Positions 15,620-23,378 of a DNA stretch of 64,000 nt are shown here, piece by piece. How positions within the stretch are numbered: the first letter of the stretch is position 1; every line of letters starts with the position of its first letter. The position numbers and the translations under genes are program-made. Under the pieces are notes generated by a model. That model did no database searches and was not told where the DNA came from. It worked only from the letters and a program-made list of their open reading frames with translations. The DNA comes from Sporosarcina trichiuri (GTDB lineage Bacteria > Bacillota > Bacilli > Bacillales_A > Planococcaceae), in NCBI RefSeq assembly GCF_030406775.1, contig NZ_CP129119.1, positions 151,001-215,000 on the forward strand, in the 5' to 3' direction.

Positions 15620-16426
15620 TTGACAGAACGTAAAATTGTATTTTTCGATTTGGACGGTACGCTGATGAGTGAGGACAAAACAATACTGCCTTCCACGAAG
15701 GAAGCTCTTCATGCATTGAGGAAAAAAGGGATCATCACGGTCATCTGCACCGGACGCTCCCCGTTCATGTTCAGACAGCTGACAAAGGACCTCGAGTTCG
15801 ACTCCTATGTGTCCATGAACGGCCAGCATGTGGTTTTCGAAGGCCAGGAGATCTTCTCGAACCCGATGGATGCAGAAATGCTGGCGGAAGTGACCGGGCT
15901 TGCGAAAGAACAAGGGCACGGCATTACGTATTCGAACCATGATCAGTTCGCGGCCAACGTGGCGGATCACGCATTCATCCAAGGAAGTCTCGGCGGACTG
16001 AAGATCGGCTATCCGGAAGTGGACGAGGAAGTGTTCCGCAAATCGCCGGTCCATCAGATCCAAGTGTACTGTTCAGAAGAGGATATGGACCTGTATAAGG
16101 AACGCTACCCGGACTATTCGTTCATCCGCTGGAGCAATAACGCGGTCGACATGCTGCCGGCAGGAGCCTCGAAAGCGGTCGGCATCCTGAAAGTGATGGA
16201 GCACACCGGAATCCGTACAGAGAACAGCTATGCGTTCGGGGATGGTCCGAACGACTTTGAAATGCTCGAGTATGTCGGCACTGGCATCGCGATGGGAAAT
16301 GCCCTTCCGGAGTTGAAGGAACAGGCGGACCTGATCACGGATACGTGTTCGAACGATGGGATCGCCAAAGGGCTCATTGCTGCCGGATTGCTGAAAAAGG
16401 ATGAAATTCTTGCTGCGTTCCAATAA
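15620..16426 (+). CDS. Cof-type HAD-IIB phosphatase
   Basis: The 268-residue protein has HAD motif I FFDLDGTLMSEDK (residues 8-20, nucleophile Asp and Asp+2), motif II in ICTGRSP, a IIB cap region with YVSMNGQHV, motif III in SKAVGILKVM and motif IV GDGPNDFEML. Cof-type enzymes dephosphorylate sugar phosphates, phospholipid head groups or cofactors such as FMN; the substrate here is unknown. The TTG start follows aaggaggaac. It stands between an RsbR-like gene and a DUF2294 gene, with no sign of a shared function. Confidence 0.92.
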   Translation: MTERKIVFFDLDGTLMSEDKTILPSTKEALHALRKKGIITVICTGRSPFMFRQLTKDLEFDSYVSMNGQHVVFEGQEIFSNPMDAEMLAEVTGLAKEQGHGITYSNHDQFAANVADHAFIQGSLGGLKIGYPEVDEEVFRKSPVHQIQVYCSEEDMDLYKERYPDYSFIRWSNNAVDMLPAGASKAVGILKVMEHTGIRTENSYAFGDGPNDFEMLEYVGTGIAMGNALPELKEQADLITDTCSNDGIAKGLIAAGLLKKDEILAAFQ

Positions 16427-16479
16427 CGCGGTATAACACGGGGCGGCTGGTGAGTCCGGTGAGGGAGGGGGGAGTCACT

Positions 16480-17181
16480 GTGAGTGGAAAAAGTACGGAA
16501 GCCAATATTACAGGATTTCTTTCAACTTTTCTCAGAACGCACTTCGGAAAAGGACCGACATCGATACGCGTGACGATTCAAAAACCCTACGTCGTCATGC
16601 ATCTGAAAGGATTCATGGCGCCCATGGAAGCGATCCTCTGCAGACAGGGGGAAGAGAAGCGTATTCTCGAAACGCGGGATCTGCTCATGCAGGAAATCGG
16701 TCCGCTTCTGATGGAAGGTCTGGGGGAGCAGCTCGGAGACACAGTCACCGACTTGTTTGCGGATTGGAACTTGGACGAACGCACCGGTATCATCATTGGG
16801 CTGACAGGAGCGGCGCCGGAAGAAAACGGCTTCAGCTGGCCTGACGAGGTGGATAAAGAAGAATTACATAAGCGCGTCGCACAGGCAAATGCCAAATCGC
16901 AGAAGGTCCCTGGCTTTTTAGACAGTTTCTGGCTGAATGACCGAACAGTGCTCATCAAGCGGGCTGATATTCTAGTGGAAATCGAGAAAGAGCTTGTCCG
17001 GCAGGGCTACGATGAAGTGCTGCGGCTCGTCAAGCGGCCGCTGGAGCGGAAACTGTTCAAAGAGGCGGGACTTGAACCGATCTTGAGGCGGGATATCGAG
17101 GAAGTTTACATGGATTGGGAATTCGATCTGGATGTCGGCTATATCGTTTTCATTTTGGGGCCGGCCCGTACGGAAACGTGA
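16480..17181 (+). CDS. Protein with two DUF2294 domains
   Basis: The 233-residue protein has two similar halves: residues ~1-115 (THFGKGPTSIRVTIQKPYVVMHLKGF to LDERTGIIIGL) and ~125-230 (KSQKVPGFLDSFWLNDRTVLIKRADI to WEFDLDVGYIVFILG). Both match the DUF2294/YwzB-like pattern of a short alpha-beta domain, one copy of which is the usual length. The GTG at 16480 was chosen because gagggggga lies just upstream; an in-frame GTG at 16450 is less well placed. DUF2294 proteins occur near Na+-pump and molybdenum genes in some genomes but their role is not established. A strong terminator lies 157 bases downstream. Confidence 0.78.
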   Translation: MSGKSTEANITGFLSTFLRTHFGKGPTSIRVTIQKPYVVMHLKGFMAPMEAILCRQGEEKRILETRDLLMQEIGPLLMEGLGEQLGDTVTDLFADWNLDERTGIIIGLTGAAPEENGFSWPDEVDKEELHKRVAQANAKSQKVPGFLDSFWLNDRTVLIKRADILVEIEKELVRQGYDEVLRLVKRPLERKLFKEAGLEPILRRDIEEVYMDWEFDLDVGYIVFILGPARTET

Positions 17182-17337
17182 GTAATAGTGCACTGGGCGA
17201 ACAGAGTAAATTATCTGCGAGTCCTCTTTTTTATCCAATATAGATAGGGTAGACTTATCACAATGATAGGTACCATTCGTGCATAAAGGCACACTATAGC
17301 GCAGGCTGAGTATTCCAGACAATAGAGCTGGCAATAA

Positions 17338-17385
17338 CGCCAAAAAGAATGATTCAGTTCATTCTTTTTGGCGTTTTTATTTTTA
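17338..17385 (+). terminator. Strong terminator
   Basis: cgccaaaaagaatga / tcattctttttggcg is a near-perfect 15-bp stem with a T-rich tail. It may end the DUF2294 transcript or a short RNA in the 157-bp stretch before it (17182-17337), where I see no gene. Confidence 0.88.
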
Positions 17386-17410
17386 TTATGTATGAGAGGC
17401 TGGGATCGGT

Positions 17411-17635
17411 ATGTATTTCATCGACCATTTGAACAAAAAAATCCATAACGGCGCAAAAGCCGGGGACGCGTGCGGATTCATCGGTACGCCTTCGGACGCA
17501 CGGGAATTCACGGATTCCGAGGAAAAGATCGAGTACTTGAAGAAGACGGAACGCTATATCTCTTGTTCCCATTGCACCCATGACGGGCTGAACGTCTTTC
17601 CGTATAATTTGCCGCCCGCAGATGGTGAAGCATGA
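17411..17635 (+). CDS. Small CxxC protein, hypothetical
   Basis: A 74-residue protein that I do not recognise. It begins MYFIDHLNKKIHNGAKAG, has an acidic middle (ETD-rich, residues 32-45) and ends with a CSHC pair near residue 53 that could bind zinc or act in redox. The codon third positions are G/C-rich like neighbouring genes, which supports its being real, but the ribosome site (gaggctggg) is weak and spaced oddly. A 78-base hairpin begins two bases after its stop codon. No signal peptide or membrane segment. Confidence 0.5.
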   Translation: MYFIDHLNKKIHNGAKAGDACGFIGTPSDAREFTDSEEKIEYLKKTERYISCSHCTHDGLNVFPYNLPPADGEA

Positions 17636-17636
17636 A

Positions 17637-17714
17637 CCGGGATGCCAGACCAGTCCGCCGGCTGTCCGCTGTGGCTGGGAAGCATAGCAGTCCCCGGGGC
17701 ATCTGGTATCCCGG
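17637..17714. repeat. Long inverted repeat with 13-bp arms
   Basis: ccgggatgccaga (17637-17649) pairs with tctggtatcccgg (17702-17714) with a single G-U pair, enclosing 52 nt with further GC-rich pairing. It starts right after the small CxxC gene and is followed by atattttt, so it may be an unusually large terminator or a structured 3' RNA. Confidence 0.6.
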
Positions 17715-17746
17715 ATATTTTTGAAGTTCTGGCATAACTGAAAAAC

Positions 17747-17785
17747 AAAAAAACGCACTGCCCGCGAAGGGAAGTGCGTTTTTGA
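17747..17785. terminator. Bidirectional terminator
   Basis: aaaacgcact / agtgcgtttt with a 13-nt loop. The poly-T on the minus strand (seven T residues, then five more) is stronger than on the plus strand. Confidence 0.75.
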
Positions 17786-17796
17786 TATGGCCGCCT

Positions 17797-17990
17797 TTGC
17801 CGTATTGCAATACATAGAAAGTTTTAAACCACCACTCCTCAAAGTGGGTGTTCGCAGGACTCTTCCTGTCCGTCCGGCCAGCGAAGTGGCCGGCTTGCCA
17901 TTTCCAGTCCTATATAAAACTCCCTTTTACAGCTTAAAGGTTAAAACTTTATGGGAATACGTACAATGCAGCTTATGGACTTATCTTACG
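17797..17990 (+). ncRNA. Rod-like structured RNA candidate, 6S-RNA-like
   Basis: About 190 bases fold into one rod. Closing stem: aaagttttaaacc (17818-17830) with ggttaaaacttt (17938-17950), extended outward by gtattgc / gtacaatgc. Then comes a large central bubble of roughly 27 nt per side, then a terminal stem aggact / agtcct capped by ccggcca-gcgaag-tggccgg. Size and rod-bubble-rod form are those of 6S RNA, and the motifs tgttcgc, gtccgtcc and taaaact occur in the order seen in E. coli 6S. Strand is uncertain: the minus strand has a better promoter-like pair (TTGCAT-17-TAAGAT) and terminator. Other structured RNAs remain possible. Confidence 0.45.
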
Positions 17991-18039
17991 CCTGACTGCG
18001 GAAAAATGCAATGGTATTGTTTGGCTGTTTCCCGTTAGA

Positions 18040-18185
18040 ATCGGTCAGCCGGCAAAATAGGGTGTCCGGACGCTTTACCGTCTGCTCAATGAGGCATCCG
18101 GACCTGGAATACCGCCAGTCGGCAGCTATTCTTTTTATGTTAAATAAAAGTTCACGTAATCGACAAGGATAATGCAGAAAATTGG
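18040..18185. other. Gene-free stretch upstream of the FtsH-like gene
   Basis: No coding region is seen. The stretch holds a stem gtccgga / tccggac (18064-18070 with 18097-18103) around a 26-nt loop, then a weak gcc/ggc hairpin and ctattctttttatg. These may end the upstream RNA; there is no clear relation to the downstream gene, whose promoter starts at 18186. Confidence 0.4.
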
Positions 18186-18215
18186 TTGTCTTTTCCTCAG
18201 GGAACTCCCTATAAT
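18186..18215 (+). promoter_or_regulatory. Sigma-A promoter of the FtsH-like gene
   Basis: TTGTCT (18186-18191), an 18-bp spacer and a perfect TATAAT (18210-18215). It places transcription start near 18222, so translation must start downstream of the longest open frame's first codon. Confidence 0.75.
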
Positions 18216-18245
18216 GAAAGTATCTTAGTTAAGGAGCTGGAGTAT

Positions 18246-19970
18246 TTGAAGTTCGGGAAATCGACTGCTTCAAAAGTTTATATCATCCTGTCCCTGTTAG
18301 TCATTGGCGCGGCCTCGGTGTTTTTCTGGCTGACCAGTGATGCCCATCGTGCAAACCCGGTGTCCTATGCCTCACTCGAGCAGAAGCTGGCGGCTGCGAC
18401 CGACAAAGCTTCACTGAAAGAGACCTCATCAGGCAAACTCTATCTGCAGACAGAAAGCGGCCTGTATGTGACAAACGTCCGTCCTGCAAGCGAACTGGCG
18501 GAGCAGCTTGTCAAAACATATAATGTTTCCTACACCTATTCGGGCAGCAATGCCTCAGGGTACATCGTCGGGGGGCTTCTGCTGGCGGCCCTGCTGACGT
18601 TTTTCGTCCTCCAGCGGAAAGGGAAGCTCGGGGTCGGCGCCTCATCCATGAAGCACAGCGCTTCGAAGGAAACGCCGCTCCCCGATATCACGCTGAATGA
18701 TATCGGCGGCCTGTCACAGGAGATGAAAGACGAAATCCATCAGACTCTGGAAATCATCAAAGACCCTGCACGCTCTGCGGCACTCGGCGTGAAAGCGCCG
18801 AAAGGCATTCTGCTCGAAGGGCCTCCGGGGACCGGTAAAACGCTCCTCGCCCAGGCGATTGCACACGAAATCGGTGCGTCGTTCTACTCGTCAAGCGGTG
18901 CGGCGTTCACGGAATTGTTCGTCGGTGTCGGTGCGTCGCGTATCCGGACACTGTTCCAGAATGCCCGAAAGCAGAGCAACGCGGTGATCTTTATCGATGA
19001 AGTCGACGCACTTGCCGGCAAACGGAAGGCGCACGGCGGGGAAGAAGGGGAAAAGACGCTGACGGAACTGCTCGTCCAGCTGGATGGCGGTTCGGATAAC
19101 GAAGGCGTCCTGTTCGTTGCGGCGACCAACCGGAAAGACATGCTCGACGAAGCATTCCTCCGTCCCGGCCGGATCGATTACACATTCCAGGTGCCGCTGC
19201 CCGACACTGTCGGCCGGCGTGAGATCATGGATATCCATACGAAAGGCAAGGCGCTCGCGCCGAACGTCGCAGCCTCCCTCGACATGCTTGCGGAAAGCAC
19301 ATCCGGTTTCTCTGGTGCCCAGATCAGTGCCCTGTTTACGACAGCGAGCAAACGGGCGATCCGGGAAGGCCGGACGGAAATCGATAAAAGTGATATGGAT
19401 TTCGCCATCGACCGTACGATTCTTGGGAATACGTCCCGCACGCTGAACGATCCGCTGACGAAACGCCGTGTGGCGATCCACGAATCGGGCCACGCCCTTA
19501 TTTCGGCCCTCACAAAGCCGCACTCCGTCCGCAAGGCGACTATCATTCCGCGGGGGCAGGCGCTCGGCTATGTAGCTCCCATCCAAAAGGAGCTCCACTT
19601 GCAGACGGCCAGCGAACTGCTCGACCAGGTGAGTATGATCCTCGGCGGCGGTATCGCGGAACGTCTCTATCTCGGAGAGCACAGCATCGGAGTGAGCGGA
19701 GACGTCGAGCAGGCGAAAGACATCATCGGCAAGATGGTGGATACCGGCCTGCTGCAGGATGGCTTCACCCTGACATTCAGCAATACGGATAAAGAGAAGA
19801 GAATGCAGGAGATCTTCGATACGGCTGTCAAACGTACCGAAGAGCTCATCACGGGGCATGCCGTGCAATTCGAGAACCTGGTGACGGAATTGTATAAGAA
19901 AGAGACGCTGGACGGTGAGGAAGTGCACGCCCTCGTCTGCGGTGAAAAGAAAGAAGCGGTACTCGTCTGA
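18246..19970 (+). CDS. Compact FtsH-like AAA+ zinc metalloprotease
   Basis: The 574-residue protein has FtsH order: TM1 (about 11-32), a short outside domain (35-95), TM2 (100-121), AAA+ domain with GPPGTGKT near 192, Walker B VIFIDEVDA and the SRH arginines in FLRPGRID, then peptidase M41 with HESGH near 412 and the third zinc ligand in VSGDVEQAK. FtsH degrades membrane and regulatory proteins by ATP-driven unfolding. It is about 70-80 residues shorter than housekeeping FtsH and lies away from the tilS-hpt region, so it is probably a second paralogue. The TTG at 18246 follows aaggag; the earlier frame start overlaps the promoter. Confidence 0.9.
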   Translation: MKFGKSTASKVYIILSLLVIGAASVFFWLTSDAHRANPVSYASLEQKLAAATDKASLKETSSGKLYLQTESGLYVTNVRPASELAEQLVKTYNVSYTYSGSNASGYIVGGLLLAALLTFFVLQRKGKLGVGASSMKHSASKETPLPDITLNDIGGLSQEMKDEIHQTLEIIKDPARSAALGVKAPKGILLEGPPGTGKTLLAQAIAHEIGASFYSSSGAAFTELFVGVGASRIRTLFQNARKQSNAVIFIDEVDALAGKRKAHGGEEGEKTLTELLVQLDGGSDNEGVLFVAATNRKDMLDEAFLRPGRIDYTFQVPLPDTVGRREIMDIHTKGKALAPNVAASLDMLAESTSGFSGAQISALFTTASKRAIREGRTEIDKSDMDFAIDRTILGNTSRTLNDPLTKRRVAIHESGHALISALTKPHSVRKATIIPRGQALGYVAPIQKELHLQTASELLDQVSMILGGGIAERLYLGEHSIGVSGDVEQAKDIIGKMVDTGLLQDGFTLTFSNTDKEKRMQEIFDTAVKRTEELITGHAVQFENLVTELYKKETLDGEEVHALVCGEKKEAVLV

Positions 19971-19983
19971 ATAAGAACTATAC

Positions 19984-20029
19984 AAAAAGCTGCCCGGAAA
20001 TCCGACTGGATTCCCGGACAGCTTTTTTT
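19984..20029. terminator. Terminator, usable on both strands
   Basis: aaaaagctgcccggaaatcc / ggattcccggacagcttttttt is a stem of about 19 bp with a four-base loop. Confidence 0.9.
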
Positions 20030-20148
20030 CAGCGTCTGCGTCCTGCAGGCCTGTTCTGCTCTTTTTTGTCATTCATAAATTTCATGACGACCGGCAGGAT
20101 GATCGGTCCCCATTTGATCGCGCTTTTCACGACTTTGGTCAGTTTCAT
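20029..20148 (-). CDS. 39-residue basic amphipathic microprotein
   Basis: This short gene reads MKLTKVVKSAIKWGPIILPV, a few more residues, then a basic tail ending GRRR. A ggggagag ribosome site is correctly spaced before the ATG at 20148, and a terminator follows directly. The pattern (Lys-rich start, WGPIILPVVMKF hydrophobic centre, NDKK and basic tail) resembles small proteins annotated as hypothetical in many Bacillales; their function is not known. The hydrophobic core is short, so peripheral membrane association is more likely than a true span. Confidence 0.7.
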   Translation of the reverse strand: MKLTKVVKSAIKWGPIILPVVMKFMNDKKEQNRPAGRRR

Positions 20149-20211
20149 AGCAATCTCTCCCCAACAACTTAGTAGTACTCCATTCCCGTAAGCGGAAGCA
20201 GGGTAAACCTG

Positions 20212-20964
20212 TCAGTTGCTGGAATGTATTTCTTTTCGGAGATCATCGTAGATATCGCGTTTCAGCTGGAGGAACTCTTCACTGAGCAGCAGCTCCTCGG
20301 ATCGCGGCCGTGCGAACGGTACAGTCAGATCCCGTTTCACCACTGCGGGTTTGTTCGACAGCACGAGAATCCGGTCGGAAAGGAACAGGGCTTCGTCGAT
20401 ATCATGGGTGATGAACAGGATCGACTTCCGGTTCGCTTCCCAGATGGACAGCAGCCACTGCTGCATTTCAAGGCGTGTGAATTCATCGAGCGCCGAAAAC
20501 GGTTCGTCGAGGCAGATGATCGGCTGCGGCGCATTCAGACTCCGGATGAACGACACACGCTGCTTCATGCCGCCCGATAATTCACCGGGGTACGCATGCT
20601 CATAGCCTGCAAGACCGGCGCTCTGTATCAGGCCGAGCGTCTTCTCCGTATCCTGTGCAGTGCCTGCGATTTCCGCACTGAGCTGCACATTCTGCAGTAC
20701 GGTGCGCCACGGGAACAGCGCGGGGCTCTGGGGCATGTAGCTGATATGGCCTCTCGATCCGTTCACTACCGTTCCATCGAGGGATATCGTGCCGCTGTCG
20801 GGCGGATACAAGCCGCCGATCAGCTGGAAGATCGTACTTTTTCCGCTCCCCGACGGACCGAGGACTGAGACGAATTCACCATCACCGACAGTCAGCGAAA
20901 TTGCATCAAGGACATGGTTCGTTCCGTACGACTTCGCTATGTTATGCAGTTCAAGCTGCGCCAT
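20212..20964 (-). CDS. thiZ: ABC transporter ATP-binding protein, thiamine-precursor type
   Basis: The 250-residue ATPase has Walker A GPSGSGKST (near 39), Q-loop YMPQSPALF, signature LSGGMKQR, Walker B ICLDEPFSALDEFTR and switch His in ITHD, the pattern of the nitrate/sulfonate/taurine-type family. As the last gene of a four-gene operon under a TPP riboswitch it most likely powers uptake of thiamine precursors such as HMP or formyl-aminopyrimidine. The ATG at 20964 follows aaggaggga and overlaps the permease stop by 14 bases; the longer frame to 21009 lacks a ribosome site. Confidence 0.88.
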   Translation of the reverse strand: MAQLELHNIAKSYGTNHVLDAISLTVGDGEFVSVLGPSGSGKSTIFQLIGGLYPPDSGTISLDGTVVNGSRGHISYMPQSPALFPWRTVLQNVQLSAEIAGTAQDTEKTLGLIQSAGLAGYEHAYPGELSGGMKQRVSFIRSLNAPQPIICLDEPFSALDEFTRLEMQQWLLSIWEANRKSILFITHDIDEALFLSDRILVLSNKPAVVKRDLTVPFARPRSEELLLSEEFLQLKRDIYDDLRKEIHSSN

Positions 20965-21727
20965 CTGCAGTCCCTCCTTTGCCGCGTGTACGGAGCACGG
21001 CTTTTTCAACCATGGATATGAGCCCGAAATAGAGAAGGCTCAGCACCATGATCAGAACAATCGCGACAAATACCCGGTCCGTCTTGAACGATGAAGAGGC
21101 AAGGGTCATATAGACACCGATGCCCTTGCTTGCGCCGAGCCATTCCGAAATGACAGCGCCCATGACACTGTAGGTTGCAGCAATCTTCAGTCCCGAGAAT
21201 AGGGAAGGAAGCGCATGCGGCCATTGCAGTTTCCAGAAAATCTGCCGGTCCGAGGCACCGATCATCTTCAGATAGTGAAGCATATCGCGGTCCGTCTGGC
21301 GGAACCCATCCAGTGCGGCGATCGTAACCGGAAAGAAACAGACGAGTGTAATGACGATCACTTTCGGCAGGATGCCGAAGCCGAACCAGATGACCAGAAG
21401 CGGTGCCAGGACGATCACCGGGATGTTCTGCGAGAGGATGAGCAGCGGGTAGAACGCCTGCTGCAGCGCCGGCGCACGGAACAGGACGACAGCTGTGCCG
21501 ATGCCGACTGTAAGCCCCGCGAAATAGCCGGCGGCGGACAAGGTGATCGTCGATACGATGTGCGGTAAATAAAGTGCCGAACCAGTCACAGCTTCTGCCA
21601 CAATCCCTGACGGTCTGGGGAGAAGCCAGGCGGGAACGCTGAACAGCCGGACAGCAGCTTCCCACAGAAAGAGCAAAAGGATGAGGACCGCAGCGGGCCG
21701 CCATCCTTTTTTCCATAACGTGCTCAA
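20951..21727 (-). CDS. thiX: ABC transporter permease, thiamine-precursor type
   Basis: The 258-residue permease has about six hydrophobic segments and the binding-protein-dependent transport EAA loop near residue 160 (KMIGASDRQIFWKLQWPHALPSLFSGLKIA). It starts at TTG 21727, overlapping the preceding gene's stop as TTGA, so translation is coupled. Its best relatives are SsuC/ThiX-type permeases; the TPP riboswitch upstream of the operon points to a thiamine-related pyrimidine as substrate. Confidence 0.88.
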   Translation of the reverse strand: MSTLWKKGWRPAAVLILLLFLWEAAVRLFSVPAWLLPRPSGIVAEAVTGSALYLPHIVSTITLSAAGYFAGLTVGIGTAVVLFRAPALQQAFYPLLILSQNIPVIVLAPLLVIWFGFGILPKVIVITLVCFFPVTIAALDGFRQTDRDMLHYLKMIGASDRQIFWKLQWPHALPSLFSGLKIAATYSVMGAVISEWLGASKGIGVYMTLASSSFKTDRVFVAIVLIMVLSLLYFGLISMVEKAVLRTRGKGGTADGAA

Positions 21728-22014
21728 TCGTACTTCTCCGTCAGCCTGCCCATGGACGCGCCTTCAGGGTTCATATAGATCTTCACTTGGGAAATGACAC
21801 TCACGGCACCTAGCTCCGTCATCCTGGTGTTCATCTTCTCGATGATTCCGAGGAGTTCAGTGAGTTCACCTTCCATCGTCGTCTCGAGCGGCGCAACCCG
21901 GTAAGGGACTCCGGAGCTGTCGATCACTTCGATCGCGGCATCCACGTACGGGATGACATCCTCTCCGTTCGGTGTCTTCGGGATGATTTGAATGCTGACA
22001 AGTGCGTTAGCCAT
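21724..22014 (-). CDS. MTH1187-family thiamine-binding protein
   Basis: The 96-residue ferredoxin-like protein matches the MTH1187/YkoF-like domain: VSIQIIPKT at the start, DAAIEVIDSSGVPYRVAPLETTMEG in the middle and VISQVKIYMNPEG near the end. Proteins of this family bind thiamine or related molecules in the cytoplasm and are found with thiamine transport genes. The ATG at 22014 follows gaggaggaa; the longer frame to 22083 overlaps the substrate-binding protein gene. It lies between the lipoprotein and permease genes of the operon and is coupled to the permease. Confidence 0.85.
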   Translation of the reverse strand: MANALVSIQIIPKTPNGEDVIPYVDAAIEVIDSSGVPYRVAPLETTMEGELTELLGIIEKMNTRMTELGAVSVISQVKIYMNPEGASMGRLTEKYD

Positions 22015-22027
22015 TTCGGGTTCCTCC

Positions 22028-23032
22028 TCAATTCGGTAAAAAGTCGTTTGTGAATGCGTCTTCGGGAATGAATTCCCCGTCAAGCAGCCCGTTTTCTTTC
22101 ATCCAGTCCGCATAGTTTGTCCAGGTTTCAAGCTTTTGCTCGCCGAAACGCGGGGCGTCATCCTGATATTTCGGAGAGAGCCACTGCTGGCTTTTCTTCA
22201 CGAGTTCCGGGTCCAGGTCAGGTACGGCATTCGCCAGAATTTCCGCAGCTTCCTCGGGATTTTCAATCGCGAACTCATAACCTTTCACTGTGGCGGCTGT
22301 GAATGCCCTGACGGTGTCCGGATCCTTGTTGATCAGCTTTTCGCCAGTCGTCAGGACCGGTGTGTAATAATCGAGCTTATCGGAATAATCCTTCAAGTAC
22401 TGCATGTTGAGTTCCATGCCCCGCATCTCGGCTTCGACTCCTGTCCAGCCGTAATACACCCAGGCCAGATCCACATCCCGCCGGATTGCCGTGAAAAAGT
22501 CGGAAGACCCCATGTTGATGAAATTCACTTTGCTGACGTCGCCGCCATCCTGCTCCATGAGTGATTTGACGACAGCCTGTTCAACAGGTGCGCCCCAGCC
22601 GCCATAGTTTTTGCCTTCGAAGTCTTTCGGGGATTCAATTCCTTCTTCTTTCAGGGAAGCGAAGCCCGATGTGTTGTGCTGGATAAGCGCGGCGATCGAG
22701 ACGATCGGGATATCCGCTGCGCGCGCCTCGGTCAGCGCTTCCTGTGCACCTATTCCGAATTCTGCTTTTCCTGATGCGACGAGCTGGTCAGCTCCCGCCT
22801 CGCCCGGCATGATGATTTCCACGTTCAGCCCTTCATCCTTGAAATAGCCTTTTTCCTGAGCAACATAGATTCCCGTGTGGTTCGTGTTCGGCGTCCAATC
22901 GAGCGCAAAGCGGACATTTTTCACGGAGTCCTTACTACTGCCTGTATCCTCGGCGTTTTCACCGCCGCCTCCGCTTCCGCATGCGCCGAGCAGAAGCATG
23001 GCGGGAAGCAGGATGCCTGTCAATCGTTTCAA
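22028..23032 (-). CDS. thiY: ABC transporter substrate-binding lipoprotein, thiamine-precursor type
   Basis: The 334-residue protein has a lipoprotein signal (LLGAC, Cys18) and an NMT1/ThiY-like periplasmic-binding fold: VRFALDWTPNTNHTGIYVAQEKGYF is the family hallmark near residues 40-65. It captures the substrate outside the membrane for ThiX/ThiZ. The TTG at 23032 was chosen for the aggaggg site eight bases upstream; the open frame continues into the riboswitch but is not translated. It is the first gene of the operon, directly behind the riboswitch terminator. Confidence 0.9.
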   Translation of the reverse strand: MKRLTGILLPAMLLLGACGSGGGGENAEDTGSSKDSVKNVRFALDWTPNTNHTGIYVAQEKGYFKDEGLNVEIIMPGEAGADQLVASGKAEFGIGAQEALTEARAADIPIVSIAALIQHNTSGFASLKEEGIESPKDFEGKNYGGWGAPVEQAVVKSLMEQDGGDVSKVNFINMGSSDFFTAIRRDVDLAWVYYGWTGVEAEMRGMELNMQYLKDYSDKLDYYTPVLTTGEKLINKDPDTVRAFTAATVKGYEFAIENPEEAAEILANAVPDLDPELVKKSQQWLSPKYQDDAPRFGEQKLETWTNYADWMKENGLLDGEFIPEDAFTNDFLPN

Positions 23033-23062
23033 TCCGTTTCCCTCCTGTTGGTTCACACTGCA

Positions 23063-23101
23063 ACAAGAAAACGCGCACTCCCATACAGCAGGAGTGCGCG
23101 T
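23063..23101 (-). terminator. Riboswitch-controlled intrinsic terminator
   Basis: Reading leftward, acgcgcactcc and ggagtgcgcgt form an 11-bp stem followed by ttttct. It sits between the TPP aptamer and the thiY start, so it is the expression platform. Confidence 0.85.
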
Positions 23102-23121
23102 CACATAATCATTATGCAATG

Positions 23122-23212
23122 AATATGTTCCCTCCGCTGGCGTTACCCAGATCAGGTTCAAAGGGTCTGCAGAATCTGCATCTCAACCGGTTGTCCGGTA
23201 CCCCTACATATT
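23122..23212 (-). ncRNA. TPP riboswitch (THI element)
   Basis: On the minus strand the conserved THI-box blocks appear in order: ggggtaccgg, then ttgagatgcagattctgcag, acccttTGAACCTGATCTGGGTAA and cgccagcggaggga. These are the thiamine pyrophosphate aptamer core (CTGAGA-like block, GAACCTGATCTGG). With the terminator at 23063-23101 it should switch the thiY operon off when TPP is abundant. Confidence 0.95.
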
Positions 23213-23378
23213 GTCAGTGATGAAATTAGTCTATCCAACTACTACTTTGCCATACTTTCGGTGAACCTGCAACTCGGTTCTTCGGGCGGTTTTTCCTTTT
23301 CCCATTGAATTCAGTCATGATATACTGAGGAGTAAGGAAATTACAACTGATTCTGCAAACAGAAAGCGAGTGGTCACA

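Noticed and set aside
18891..20072. 393-residue minus-strand frame
   Set aside because: It is antisense to the FtsH-like protease, whose motifs are intact, and it runs through a terminator and the microprotein gene.
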